Shown one piece after another: positions 52,947 to 61,527 of a stretch of 64,000 bases of DNA. The stretch lies in NCBI GenBank assembly GCA_026387665.1, contig JAPLLG010000007.1, positions 434,001-498,000 on the forward strand. Direction: 5' to 3'. The notes under the pieces were generated by a model that saw only the letters and a program-made list of their open reading frames with translations, ran no database searches and was not told the DNA's origin. The DNA is from Nitrospirota bacterium. Lineage in GTDB: Bacteria > Nitrospirota > Nitrospiria > Nitrospirales > Nitrospiraceae. The first letter of the stretch is position 1; each line of letters opens with the position of its first letter. Both the position numbers and the translations under genes were made by a program.

Positions 52947-53816
52947 ATGAAGAACGGATTCTTTCGCGGACATGGGCTGGGCAATGACTACATCGTCATG
53001 GACCCCAAGGAACTGTCGTTTTCGCTGAGCCCATCGAGGATCAAAGCTATCTGCGATCGTAATTGGGGACTGGGCAGCGACGGGATCCTGGCGCTGGTGC
53101 CGACGAAAAAAGCGGACTTCGGTCTGCGCATCTACAATCCTGACGGCAGCGAAGCGGAAAAGTCCGGCAACGGCCTGCGCATCTTCGCCCGCTATCTCCA
53201 CGCAACCGGCAAAACGAAGAAAAAACACTTTACCGTCGAAACCAAGGGCGGGCTGGTGACGATCGAGCTGCATCTGGACCGGCATGGGGATGCGAGTTCC
53301 GTCACAGTCGAAATGGGCAAGGCTTCATTCCAGCCTGCCTCACTCCCCTGCAGCCTCATAGTCAACGAACTGATCACACAGCCCATCAAGGCGGCAGGCC
53401 AGCCACTTATGTTTACCGGAGTCAGCGTCGGCAATCCCCATTGCGTCGTGTTCAAACCGGCAGGCCAGTCCTGGTCGCGAGAGGATCTCCTCAAGCTGGG
53501 GCCTGCGCTGGAAAACCATGCCCTCTTCCCGAAACGCACGAACGTGCAGCTCGCCGTGCCAACCGGCCCGAAGGAACTCTTCATCCTGATCTGGGAGCGC
53601 GGAGCCGGTGAAACCCAGGCCTCCGGGTCCTCCTCCTGCGCCGCAGCAAGCGCGGCCGTCAAACTCAGACTGGTCAAGAGCCCCGTCACGGTGAAAATGC
53701 CGGGAGGCCAGCTCAATATCCAGGTCGCCGAAGACTTCAGCCTCACGATGAAGGGACCGGTCGCGGAAGTCGCGCGCGGAAGCCTGAGCCCCTCGTTCGT
53801 GCGCGGGCTCAGGTAA
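52947..53816 (+). CDS. dapF: Diaminopimelate epimerase-like protein, catalytic Cys to Ser
   Basis: 289 residues, two DapF lobes, start ATG 52947 with AAAGGAG eight bases upstream. Family landmarks: HGLGNDYIV, GLGSDGIL, NPDGSEAEKSGNGLR, VGNPHCVVF, ERGAGETQASG. DapF catalyses two-base epimerisation of LL- to meso-diaminopimelate with a Cys pair at positions equivalent to C73 and C217. Here both are Ser: S73 in KSGNGLR (TCC) and S226 in QASGSSSC (TCC). The rest of the fold looks intact, so this is a specialised subgroup, possibly still an epimerase, possibly another isomerase. The gene lies between a VOC gene and uvrC; no other lysine or cell-wall gene is adjacent. Confidence 0.75.
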   Translation: MKNGFFRGHGLGNDYIVMDPKELSFSLSPSRIKAICDRNWGLGSDGILALVPTKKADFGLRIYNPDGSEAEKSGNGLRIFARYLHATGKTKKKHFTVETKGGLVTIELHLDRHGDASSVTVEMGKASFQPASLPCSLIVNELITQPIKAAGQPLMFTGVSVGNPHCVVFKPAGQSWSREDLLKLGPALENHALFPKRTNVQLAVPTGPKELFILIWERGAGETQASGSSSCAAASAAVKLRLVKSPVTVKMPGGQLNIQVAEDFSLTMKGPVAEVARGSLSPSFVRGLR

Positions 53817-53820
53817 CCTT

Positions 53821-53907
53821 CGTCAGACGTCATTCGTCAATCGAGAAGAAAGATACAGGGGTTTCCTGTTATTCTTACGGGTGACGGATGACCTATGACG
53901 ATTGACG
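53821..53907. repeat. Word-hairpin repeat, CGTCA type (dapF-uvrC gap)
   Basis: Left arm CGTCAGACGTCATTCGTCAA (53821-) and right arm GGTGACGGATGACCTATGAC... (53880-53907). The right arm contains the uvrC start codon and encodes its first residues (MTIDV). Confidence 0.8.
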
Positions 53908-55718
53908 TTCTCCAATCCAAACTCGACCACCTGCCGGACCAGCCTGGCTGCTATCTTTTCAAAGACGGGCAGGGCGAAGTCCTCTATGTCGGGAAGGCCT
54001 CGGTCCTGTCCAACCGGGTGAAGTCCTACTTTCAAAAAGGGACCGACCACTCCCCGAAAAATATCGTCCTGATCGGCAAGATCGCGGATCTCGACACGAT
54101 CGTCACCCGTTCAGAGCTCGAAGCCCTCATCCTCGAAAACAACCTGATCAAGAGGCACAGGCCCCGCTTCAACATCCTCTTGCGGGACGACAAGCAGTAT
54201 CCCTACCTGCGTCTGCCGATCAAAGAAGACTTCCCGCGCCTCACCGTCGTCCGCCGCGTGCAAAAAGACGGCGCCCTCTACTATGGCCCCTACCCGCCGG
54301 CCGGCGCCTTGAGGGAGACGTTGAAGGTCATCAAGAAAACCTTCCCCCTGGCCACCTGCACCATCGCGATCGACGGCAAGGCGGACCGGGCCTGCATCGA
54401 ATTCGAAATCAAACGGTGCATGGCGCCCTGCACCGGCAACCAATCGAAAGAGGACTACCACCGCATCGTCGCGCAGGTCCGCCAGTTTCTCGAAGGGCGC
54501 GACCATGAATTGCTGGACAACTTGCGCGCCCAGATGGAGCTGGCGGCGGAACGCGAGGAATTCGAGGAAGCGGCGCGGCTGCGCGATCGGCTCTTCAACA
54601 TCGAACGCACGCTCGAAAAGCAACGGATCACCCAAACGACGACGACCGATCAGGACGTGATCGGCCTGGCGCGGCAAGGCACGGCCGTCGATCTCCAGAT
54701 CCTCTTCGTGCGCGGCGGCCTCCTGATCGGACGCAAGGACTACTTCTGGCCCCAGTTAGCCGACACCGGCGACGAGGAACTCGTTCGATCCGCCATCGAA
54801 CAGTTCTACAACAAAGACGGGCAACCGCCCAAAGAGCTGCTCATCCCCACCGATCTGGACAACGCCAAGGTCATTGAAGAATGGCTCTCGGGGAAGCGGG
54901 GAAACACCGTCCGCGTGGTGACGCCGGAGCGGGGCGTGAAACACCAATTGGTCCTCCTCGCGGAGGAAAACGCCGCAGCCTCCGTCGCCAATCACCTGCG
55001 CGACGAAGAAGTCGGCCGCCAAGCCGTGGAAGAGCTGAAGCGACTCATCCGGCTGGACGTCGTGCCCAAACGCATCGAGGGGTTCGACATTTCGAATACC
55101 ATGGGCAACCAGTCCGTCGCCTCCATGGTCGTCTGGGAAGACGGCCAGATGAAGAAAGCCGACTACCGACGGTTCACCATCAAAACCGTCACAGGCGCCA
55201 ACGACTTTGCCAGCATGCAGGAAGTCGTCACGCGCCGCTATGGAGAGAGCGAACATCTCGCGCGCCCGGATCTCATCCTCATTGATGGAGGATTGGGCCA
55301 GCTCGCCGCAGCCATGGAAGGGCTGAAACAGGTCGGGCAGCAAGACCTGCCCATTATTGGATTGGCCAAGGCGCGAGGCGAAAAGGAAGAGCGGATTTTC
55401 CTGCCGGGCCGGAAGAACCCCATCGTACTGCGCGCGAACTCCCCGGCCACCCATCTCGTGCAGCGCATTCGCGATGAGGCCCATCGATTTGCGATCACGT
55501 TCCATCGCAAGCTGCGAAGCAAAGCCCTGATGGTCTCGCAACTGGATCAGGTGAGCGGCATCGGCGAGATCACCAGAACCCGGCTGCTCAAAGAATATGG
55601 CAGCCTGACAAACATCGCAGCCGCCACGGATGACGAACTATCGGCATCCGGTCTCGATGCAAATACGGTCGCGGCCATGAGAAAAGCGCTCGCAAACACG
55701 GCTCCGTCGCACAATTGA
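53895..55718 (+). CDS. uvrC: Excinuclease ABC subunit C
   Basis: 607 residues, usual length. GIY-YIG nuclease domain (about 10-95; GCYLFKDGQGEVLYVGKA), UVR/UvrB-binding motif (about 200-235; LAAEREEFEEAARLRDRL), RNase H-like nuclease (GFDISNTMGNQSVASMVVW, DLILIDGGLGQL) and C-terminal helix-hairpin-helix (QVSGIGEITRTRLLKEYGS). It makes the dual incisions of nucleotide excision repair with UvrAB. Start codon lies within a word-hairpin arm. Confidence 0.96.
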   Translation: MTIDVLQSKLDHLPDQPGCYLFKDGQGEVLYVGKASVLSNRVKSYFQKGTDHSPKNIVLIGKIADLDTIVTRSELEALILENNLIKRHRPRFNILLRDDKQYPYLRLPIKEDFPRLTVVRRVQKDGALYYGPYPPAGALRETLKVIKKTFPLATCTIAIDGKADRACIEFEIKRCMAPCTGNQSKEDYHRIVAQVRQFLEGRDHELLDNLRAQMELAAEREEFEEAARLRDRLFNIERTLEKQRITQTTTTDQDVIGLARQGTAVDLQILFVRGGLLIGRKDYFWPQLADTGDEELVRSAIEQFYNKDGQPPKELLIPTDLDNAKVIEEWLSGKRGNTVRVVTPERGVKHQLVLLAEENAAASVANHLRDEEVGRQAVEELKRLIRLDVVPKRIEGFDISNTMGNQSVASMVVWEDGQMKKADYRRFTIKTVTGANDFASMQEVVTRRYGESEHLARPDLILIDGGLGQLAAAMEGLKQVGQQDLPIIGLAKARGEKEERIFLPGRKNPIVLRANSPATHLVQRIRDEAHRFAITFHRKLRSKALMVSQLDQVSGIGEITRTRLLKEYGSLTNIAAATDDELSASGLDANTVAAMRKALANTAPSHN

Positions 55719-56216
55719 ACGCAGTCATCCCCGAGCGACTGAGCAGCACCCCTCGCATACAAGCTCCCACAAGCCGACAGACACAACCGAGCCCTCTCTT
55801 CAAAACATAAATTTGAGACTGGCGGTCCCCAAGTGGACATAGGCATGGCACCTCCCGTCGACGGTAGGGTTGCGATTCCCGGTAATAGTCCGCGGCTCAT
55901 AGAACCATAAACAAAAAGCCCGAGCTTTTAGGATAGTCGGGGCACCTTGCCTATCGGCGGGGAGCTCCAGGGTGACAACGCAAGAAACAAGGACCAAACA
56001 ACGATCAATATGGGTCAACTCGGCACTATTTTTAAATATGTGATTTTATGACCACGCGCCCTTGCTGACTTCTTCAAAGAAAGTAGGTAGAATGGTCATC
56101 TGTCTTTCAGGAAGAATCCAAGGCCCTCATTACGATGTCACGGCAGTCCCTACCGATAGTTAGGGGGGGCAATTGCTGAGGCATTCTGGAGAATGCAGAG
56201 GGAAGGAGGGAATTCC
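55719..56216. other. Non-coding region between uvrC and luxR
   Basis: No credible gene. A hairpin read on the minus strand (GCCCCGA ... TCGGGC then CTTTTTG) at about 55913-55942 could terminate transcription coming from the right. A short palindrome GCATTCT-GG-AGAATGC at about 56181-56196 lies just before the luxR Shine-Dalgarno and may influence translation or bind a regulator. AT-rich sequence at 56030-56055 may contain the luxR promoter. Confidence 0.4.
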
Positions 56217-57218
56217 ATGGCAGTGCCTAGAAAAGTCGCAGCCGCCAACACCCTCACCGTTTCCGGTGAGATTCAAGATAGATGCTCAGCGCATAGTCAA
56301 GCGCATCTCGTCTCGGACGATGTACTGTATGGGGAATTTCCTTTTATCCAGCGAGAGAGGGAATTGTCTCATTCATTAGGGGTGCATGAGAGTGCTGATC
56401 GCAGCCCCTCTCACATATCGAGGGTGAAAGGCCCAGGCGAATCGCGACGTCCGTTTCCTTCCAAGACGTTTTCTAACCTGACGAAATCGGAGATACATCA
56501 AGTCCTAGAAATCCTCCACTACTCAATGGACGCCAGGACAGGGGATGATGTGCAACATATTCTCCAACTTCTCCAACGCACAGTGGCTTGCCCTAGAGTG
56601 ATAGGTGGTGTTGCACGCCTCACCACAAAAGGTAGCTTTAAAGAATTCACCAGTATGCTCAATGTAAGTTATTCGAACGACTGGGTATATGCCTATTGCA
56701 AGAACGAGTACGCAACCGTCGACCCGGTATTGAAATCTCTCCTCTCTACGTTCCAAACGCAAACCTGGAAGCAGACATACTCAACAGCCAGCTCTCGAAA
56801 GCAGCTAGAATTTGTCGAAGAAGCTCGCTCGTTCGGACTGACCCACGGAATAACCACTGGAGTCCTTGAGCAAAACCAGGGATTCGCAACCTTCTTTTCA
56901 TTTGCCGGAGGCGATGCGAACGGCACAGCCCGCTATAGAGGGCTATTGGAATATCTCATCCCCTATCTGCACCGCGTCCTGATCGCGAACACCCATATGC
57001 CATTGTCCACCCAAGCCAAGGGCCTTTCGCCTCGAGAAATGACAGTATTGTTCTGGATGAAGGAAGGAAAAACAAACTGGGAAATCGCTCGTATTGTGGG
57101 GGTGACCGAACGGACTGTGCGCTTTCACGTTGAAGGCATTTTCATGAAGCTTGATGCCAGTTCCCGCACTCAGGCAGTGGCAGTTGCCATGGAGCATGGC
57201 CTGCTTCAGGCAGGGTAA
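56217..57218 (+). CDS. luxR: LuxR-type quorum-sensing regulator
   Basis: 333 residues, ATG 56217 with AAGGAGG eight bases upstream. After an N-terminal extension of about 90 residues comes an autoinducer-binding domain (about 95-250) with the conserved W and Y in NDWVYAYCKNEYATVDPVL, the W in TQTWKQ and the G in SFGLTHGITTGV. A LuxR helix-turn-helix (about 265-333; GLSPREMTVLFWMKEGKTNWEIARIVGVTERTVRFHVEGIFMKL) follows. It should bind an acyl-homoserine lactone and then a lux box. The luxI gene is convergent, 34 bases away. The long N-terminal extension is unusual for the family. Confidence 0.88.
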   Translation: MAVPRKVAAANTLTVSGEIQDRCSAHSQAHLVSDDVLYGEFPFIQRERELSHSLGVHESADRSPSHISRVKGPGESRRPFPSKTFSNLTKSEIHQVLEILHYSMDARTGDDVQHILQLLQRTVACPRVIGGVARLTTKGSFKEFTSMLNVSYSNDWVYAYCKNEYATVDPVLKSLLSTFQTQTWKQTYSTASSRKQLEFVEEARSFGLTHGITTGVLEQNQGFATFFSFAGGDANGTARYRGLLEYLIPYLHRVLIANTHMPLSTQAKGLSPREMTVLFWMKEGKTNWEIARIVGVTERTVRFHVEGIFMKLDASSRTQAVAVAMEHGLLQAG

Positions 57219-57252
57219 GCTACCCACCCTGGCGATTGAAATCTTTCTTCAC

Positions 57253-58032
57253 TCAGGCTGCGGCCAATTTTCTTCCTCTCTCGCCTAACAACTGCTGATC
57301 TTGCCGCCAAATCTGGGTTGCGTCTGACTCGACAAACTGCTGCCTAGGCTCCCTGGCAAAGAATCCGCTTTTCTCAAACGAGGTCGAACCGTCTACCGCA
57401 TTCATCCACTGGAAAAACGACGGCTGTTTGAGCGGACAGGTTTCGTAAAACAGCTTCCAGTCAAGAACGGCAGCAATTGACAGCGCCCCAGCTGGGGGAA
57501 GAGATACGGCCGGGCTAATGGCCTCGCACGAAAGCCCTATCCCCCGAAGCACCCGGAGAAATCTTTTCTCAACCACCATATACATATAGGGGACCTCGTT
57601 CTGCCTTGACCATTGATACACCCCCTTAATGAGAATCAGCATTAGACGACTCGAAAGTCCTTTGTCCGTCAACGTTGGGTCTAATGCCAGCCTCGTAATC
57701 TCTGCAGTATCGGGCTCCTTCCGAATTTCACAGTCCGCGAGTAAACAGGGACGAAATTCTTTCTCTATCATGAATGGGTAAGGGGATCGCACCATCCGAA
57801 AGACGCCACGGAGCTTCCGTTCGTCGTCAAACAGCCCAACCGACGTGGCAAATGTATCGTAGGCATCAACTTCAAGCCCATCGTCGCTTTTCGCAACCCA
57901 TTGAAGCCGGTCAGCAAACACCTGGTGGCGCAGATGATACGACGCGCTGAGATCTTGCTCATCTGACAATGTTTTTACAAGTAATCTGTCCTCCCGAAAC
58001 TCGATCGGTCGACTCTCCTCCAACACCAGCAT
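57253..58032 (-). CDS. luxI: Acyl-homoserine-lactone synthase (LuxI family)
   Basis: 259 residues, ATG 58032 with AAGGAGG six bases upstream. Conserved LuxI residues are in place: R35, F39 and W45 (LRHQVFADRLQW), D56 and D59 (EVDAYD), R82 region (FRMVRS), E111 and R114 (AEITRL). It makes an N-acyl-homoserine lactone from S-adenosylmethionine and an acyl-ACP. About 50 residues longer than E. coli-type LuxI proteins at the C-terminus. A perfect lux-box palindrome lies 75 bases upstream of the start, suggesting positive feedback by the neighbouring LuxR. Confidence 0.87.
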   Translation of the reverse strand: MLVLEESRPIEFREDRLLVKTLSDEQDLSASYHLRHQVFADRLQWVAKSDDGLEVDAYDTFATSVGLFDDERKLRGVFRMVRSPYPFMIEKEFRPCLLADCEIRKEPDTAEITRLALDPTLTDKGLSSRLMLILIKGVYQWSRQNEVPYMYMVVEKRFLRVLRGIGLSCEAISPAVSLPPAGALSIAAVLDWKLFYETCPLKQPSFFQWMNAVDGSTSFEKSGFFAREPRQQFVESDATQIWRQDQQLLGERGRKLAAA

Positions 58033-58106
58033 GAGCACCTCCTTCTTCCTTCTACAGACCACTCGCTACCATGCGAGGAAAATGCATCAATTCATGGCGC
58101 CACGTC

Positions 58107-58126
58107 ACCTGGCGGATCCGCCAGGT
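58107..58126. promoter_or_regulatory. lux box (perfect palindrome)
   Basis: ACCTGGCGGATCCGCCAGGT, a perfect 20-base inverted repeat with the canonical ACCTG...CAGGT ends; symmetry extends to 26 bases (58104-58129). It lies between divergent luxI (start 58032) and the histidine kinase operon (start 58194 or 58242), so it may control both. Confidence 0.8.
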
Positions 58127-58241
58127 GACGGGATGAGCGCAGCCTCGTACTAGTAGTGCTCGAACTGATGAGTCCGGACGAGGAAGAGCTCCATTGACGT
58201 TCGTGTGTTGCGCGATTGGAAAGAAGGGGGTGTTCCAACTG

Positions 58242-59060
58242 ATGAAAGATCGACGAGAGTTCCGAGTTGTCGACGGGTTTCGACAAGATCCTGGCAGGCT
58301 GGCACAACAGACAGATGATTTAAACCTAGGTATTTTATCTGCAACCAATCGATTACGCCCCTGCTCACCGCACGAGCAGATCGAGGACAGCATCGCCTCC
58401 GCCCTCAAAGCATCTGAGCAGCGGCTGAGTGCCTTGCTTCACGATCGCAGCCGCATCGGACGAGAGTTGCACGACTCCGTACTGCAAGCTCTCCATGCAA
58501 TCGGGATGAGTCTTGCGCAAGCCCGTCGATTACAGAAGGGCATGCCATACACCGCGCAGTTGCCCTGCGATCAAGCAGCCAATCAGGTCAGCACACTCAT
58601 CCAAGACATCCGACGAATGATTTTGTCCGTGGAGGCTAACGACATTGCGCCTTATAGTCTGACCTCAGAGCTGCGATTCCTCACCCAGACATTTGAGCGG
58701 GTGAGTGAGTTGCGGATTCGTATGGAGATCGACCAGGAGGCAGAAGAAATTCTGACCGGCGAAGAAGCCCGTGAACTCGTCACAATCACCAGAGAGGCCC
58801 TGAGTAATTGCATCCGTCATGCCCGCGCCACACGAACCGTGATCGCCCTTCGAAAAATCGGCCCACGAGTACGGCTGAGCATTCGCGACAATGGGGCTGG
58901 CTTTGAAGTCGGCCAGGAAGAAGGAAAGGGCATTGGATTCGCACAGATGGAAGCACGAGTCCGGAAGATCGGTGGTCGCCTGAAGATCCAATCCACTGTG
59001 GGTCACGGCACCTGTATCACCGCTGACGTCTACCTTGAACCGGCACTCACAACAGTATGA
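58242..59060 (+). CDS. Soluble NarL-type histidine kinase
   Basis: 272 residues from ATG 58242; a TTG at 58194 with AGGA upstream is an alternative. No membrane segment. Short N-terminal region, then a HisKA_3 dimerisation domain with phospho-acceptor His in RIGRELHDSVLQAL and a HATPase_c domain (EALSNCIRHARATRT, IRDNGAGFEV, GKGIGFAQMEARV). It lacks a recognisable sensor domain, so the signal may come from a partner protein. First gene of a plus-strand operon that diverges from luxI across the lux box. The stop overlaps the next kinase as ATGA. Confidence 0.85.
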   Translation: MKDRREFRVVDGFRQDPGRLAQQTDDLNLGILSATNRLRPCSPHEQIEDSIASALKASEQRLSALLHDRSRIGRELHDSVLQALHAIGMSLAQARRLQKGMPYTAQLPCDQAANQVSTLIQDIRRMILSVEANDIAPYSLTSELRFLTQTFERVSELRIRMEIDQEAEEILTGEEARELVTITREALSNCIRHARATRTVIALRKIGPRVRLSIRDNGAGFEVGQEEGKGIGFAQMEARVRKIGGRLKIQSTVGHGTCITADVYLEPALTTV

Positions 59061-60256
59061 AACACTCACGCACCCATTTTGCCACAGCCCCGCCGCCCCA
59101 GGCTCCCAGTCGAGGCATGAGCAACAACACCAGAGCCAAGGCGCTCCGTTCGTCAAAGCAGGCCGATCGCCCAGGAGAGCCGATTGAGGATTGCTATCGC
59201 ACGCTTCTGGAAACTTCAAACAGTGCAATTCTGCTTCTTTCGCCTAAGTCCATCATTCTGGGATGGAACCGCGCAGCGGAAATGCTCTCTGGCTGGAGCG
59301 CCGATAAAACGCTGGGACAGAGCTATGTGGCTCTCTGTCTCCCGGTGGAGACGCGCAAGTCATTCCTGGCTATGCTCGCGCAAGTCACCGCAGGGAGTGA
59401 GGCGCGAGGCTTCGAAAGCCCTCTTCTCACCCACACGAACTCGCAGTCGATGCTCTCCTGGAATATTTCGCGGGTGCTAAGCGCTCGCGGGAACCTGATT
59501 GGTCTCATGGCTATCGGCACAACCCTCCCCCCGCACAACGAGACGGAAAATACGCTCCGGCTCACCCACGCCAGCCTGAGCGAGGAGGCTCGCCGAATAC
59601 AGATGGCCACAGAAGAGGAACGACGCAGAATCGCGCGGGAGATCCACGACGAGTTCGGGCAGGCCTTGACCGGCTTAAAGTTTGACCTGGCCTGGCTCAG
59701 TACAAAGCTGATGCCATCGCCCACTCCGTCATCCGTCACAGATCTGACGAGTAAAGTCCGGGCCATGTCCGGATCGGTCGACGCGCTCCTGGAATCCGTT
59801 CGTGCAACAGCGGCAGCCCTGCGCCCCGCGATGCTGGATGATCTCGGATTGGTCCCAGCGCTGGAATGCCTCGCCACGACATTTCAGCGTCGCACGGGCG
59901 CTCGCTGTACGGTGGAGGCAACGCCAGGATTCTCATCCCCAGCGCTCCCCCCTGAGGTATCGACGGCATTATTTCGCATCGCGCAGGAACTGCTGACGAA
60001 TATACTGCGTCATGCCGGCGCCTCGCAGGTGCGTATGCGTCTGCACCGGAGCCATCACCTCGCAACCCTGGAAGTGGCTGACAATGGGAGGGGCATCACC
60101 AACGAGAGAATGGCCGCTCCTCGCTCATTCGGACTTCGGGGAATGCAGGAACGAACCTCCCTCCTAGGCGGCCACTTTCGCATTGTGGGGACGCCAGGGG
60201 TCGGCACGACAGCCATCGCCTCCATGCCTGTTGCGGAGTGCGTCGCCCATGATTGA
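59057..60256 (+). CDS. PAS-domain NarL-type histidine kinase
   Basis: 399 residues, soluble. PAS domain (about 45-165; LLETSNSAILLLSPKSIILGWNRAAEMLSGW), HisKA_3 domain with the His in RRRIAREIHDEFGQAL, and HATPase_c (ELLTNILRHAGASQV, VADNGRGI, SFGLRGMQERTSLLGG). ATGA-coupled to the kinase upstream and overlapping the response regulator downstream. Two kinases of the same class in one operon may form heterodimers or feed one regulator. Confidence 0.88.
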   Translation: MKHSRTHFATAPPPQAPSRGMSNNTRAKALRSSKQADRPGEPIEDCYRTLLETSNSAILLLSPKSIILGWNRAAEMLSGWSADKTLGQSYVALCLPVETRKSFLAMLAQVTAGSEARGFESPLLTHTNSQSMLSWNISRVLSARGNLIGLMAIGTTLPPHNETENTLRLTHASLSEEARRIQMATEEERRRIAREIHDEFGQALTGLKFDLAWLSTKLMPSPTPSSVTDLTSKVRAMSGSVDALLESVRATAAALRPAMLDDLGLVPALECLATTFQRRTGARCTVEATPGFSSPALPPEVSTALFRIAQELLTNILRHAGASQVRMRLHRSHHLATLEVADNGRGITNERMAAPRSFGLRGMQERTSLLGGHFRIVGTPGVGTTAIASMPVAECVAHD

Positions 60257-60896
60257 GACGCAGCTGATGAAAATTCTCGTGATCGACGATCACGTGGTCG
60301 TGCGACGGGGCGTGAGACAAATCCTTGAGGAGACCTTCCCTCACGTCAAAGTCGGCGAAGCCAATACAGGCCAGAAAGGAATGGACGCGGTGCAGCAGGA
60401 ACCGTGGGATCTGGCAATCGTGGATATCAGCCTTCCTGATCAGAGCGGACTGGAACTGCTGGGCAAATTACACTGCATCGCACCCGAGCTTCCGCTGATG
60501 GTCTTGAGCCTGCACCCGGAGGAGCAATATGCCGTGCGGGCCTTTCGTGCCGGAGCAATGGCCTATCTCACCAAACAGACCGCCTCAGAAGAGCTGGCCA
60601 TGGCAGTCACACAAGTCCTGGCAGGACGCAGATATGTCACCGCCTCCCTCGGAGAACGTATGGCCGGCAACCTGAGCAAGCATCCCACCGGTCCCCCCCA
60701 CCACACATTGTCCAAGCGAGAATTCGAAGTCCTCGTCTTGCTCGCGCAGGGCCAGTCTGTCAAAAGCATCGCCCAGGCCCTCACGCTCAACGTCAAAACC
60801 ATCAGCACCTATCGCGCAAGGCTCCTGGACAAGCTCCAGCTCTCAACTACCGCCGAGCTCATCCGCTACGCTCTCGACCATCATCTTGTTGAATAA
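60249..60896 (+). CDS. NarL/FixJ-type response regulator
   Basis: 215 residues: REC domain (about 7-122) with acidic pair in VIDDHVVVRRG, phospho-acceptor Asp in LAIVDISLPDQSG and Lys in AYLTKQT; LuxR helix-turn-helix (about 150-212; LSKREFEVLVLLAQGQSVKSIAQALTLNVKTISTYRARLLDKL). Start ATG 60249 overlaps the kinase stop by eight bases; ATG 60267 is also possible. It is the obvious output of the two upstream kinases. Confidence 0.92.
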   Translation: MIETQLMKILVIDDHVVVRRGVRQILEETFPHVKVGEANTGQKGMDAVQQEPWDLAIVDISLPDQSGLELLGKLHCIAPELPLMVLSLHPEEQYAVRAFRAGAMAYLTKQTASEELAMAVTQVLAGRRYVTASLGERMAGNLSKHPTGPPHHTLSKREFEVLVLLAQGQSVKSIAQALTLNVKTISTYRARLLDKLQLSTTAELIRYALDHHLVE

Positions 60897-61037
60897 AGCT
60901 GGCGCCTGTTGCTCGCCCCTGCGCTGTAAGCATCTTCCTACGTCACAGCACGCGTTCATCTGATTGTCTCCGTCTTCCGTTCACGCTACCTTTCAACGAA
61001 TGATTCAACCATGTACTCATCCGTTCGGAGCCATCCC

Positions 61038-61517
61038 ATGACGATCGTCCTAGCCGACACGGACAGCAACTTTCTCCACAGACTCAAGCGGCGCCTTGAG
61101 AGAATCGCCAGCGTGAAAATAGTGGGAGAATCGTCGGATTCGGAAGAAGCGACCGCGATGATTCTGAACCGCAAACCGGACATCGCGATTCTCAACTCCT
61201 CGCTCCATGATGGCCGGGCCATCGAAGTCCTCCGCCAGGTCAAACGATTGATGGTCCCGCCAACCATCATCATCGTCACAGACAATCCCTCTCCTGACAA
61301 CCAGACCTCCTGCTTTCTCGCCGGAGCTGACTTCTTTTTTGACAAGGCTACGGAAGAGCACCTGACGGTCAACGCCGTGCGCTTCCTCTCCGCACCCCAG
61401 AACCGGCTCAAGCCGTCGGACTCCCCCGTCGCCACGCTCAATGAGCAACCAGCGTCACGCCCTCCCCTGAACTCCGATCTGTCACTCGAATTGACAGAGC
61501 ACCCCCTCCTTGACTAG
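61038..61517 (+). CDS. Pseudo-receiver domain protein (Asp to Asn)
   Basis: 159 residues: a single REC-like domain (about 1-120) and a flexible Pro/Ser tail. The acidic pair D7/D9 (LADTDSN), T81 (IIIVTDNP) and K103 (FFFDKATE) are present, but the phospho-acceptor position reads KPDIAILNSSL, with Asn53 in place of Asp. It should not be phosphorylated in the usual way. Start ATG 61038 has GGAG eight bases upstream. Following the kinase-kinase-regulator genes, it may act as a decoy, dimer partner or constitutive on/off adaptor. Confidence 0.75.
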   Translation: MTIVLADTDSNFLHRLKRRLERIASVKIVGESSDSEEATAMILNRKPDIAILNSSLHDGRAIEVLRQVKRLMVPPTIIIVTDNPSPDNQTSCFLAGADFFFDKATEEHLTVNAVRFLSAPQNRLKPSDSPVATLNEQPASRPPLNSDLSLELTEHPLLD

Positions 61518-61527
61518 GATACGCGCC

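Noticed and set aside
55900-55950. Possible riboswitch on the minus strand
   Set aside because: Only one hairpin with a T-rich tail is seen and there is no gene downstream on that strand; no known aptamer pattern was recognised.
58160-58190. CTGATGAGTCCGGACGAGGAA resembles a hammerhead ribozyme core in the leader of the kinase operon
   Set aside because: Stem II would have no loop, the GAAA element reads GAGGAA, and no NUH cleavage site with pairing arms is present.
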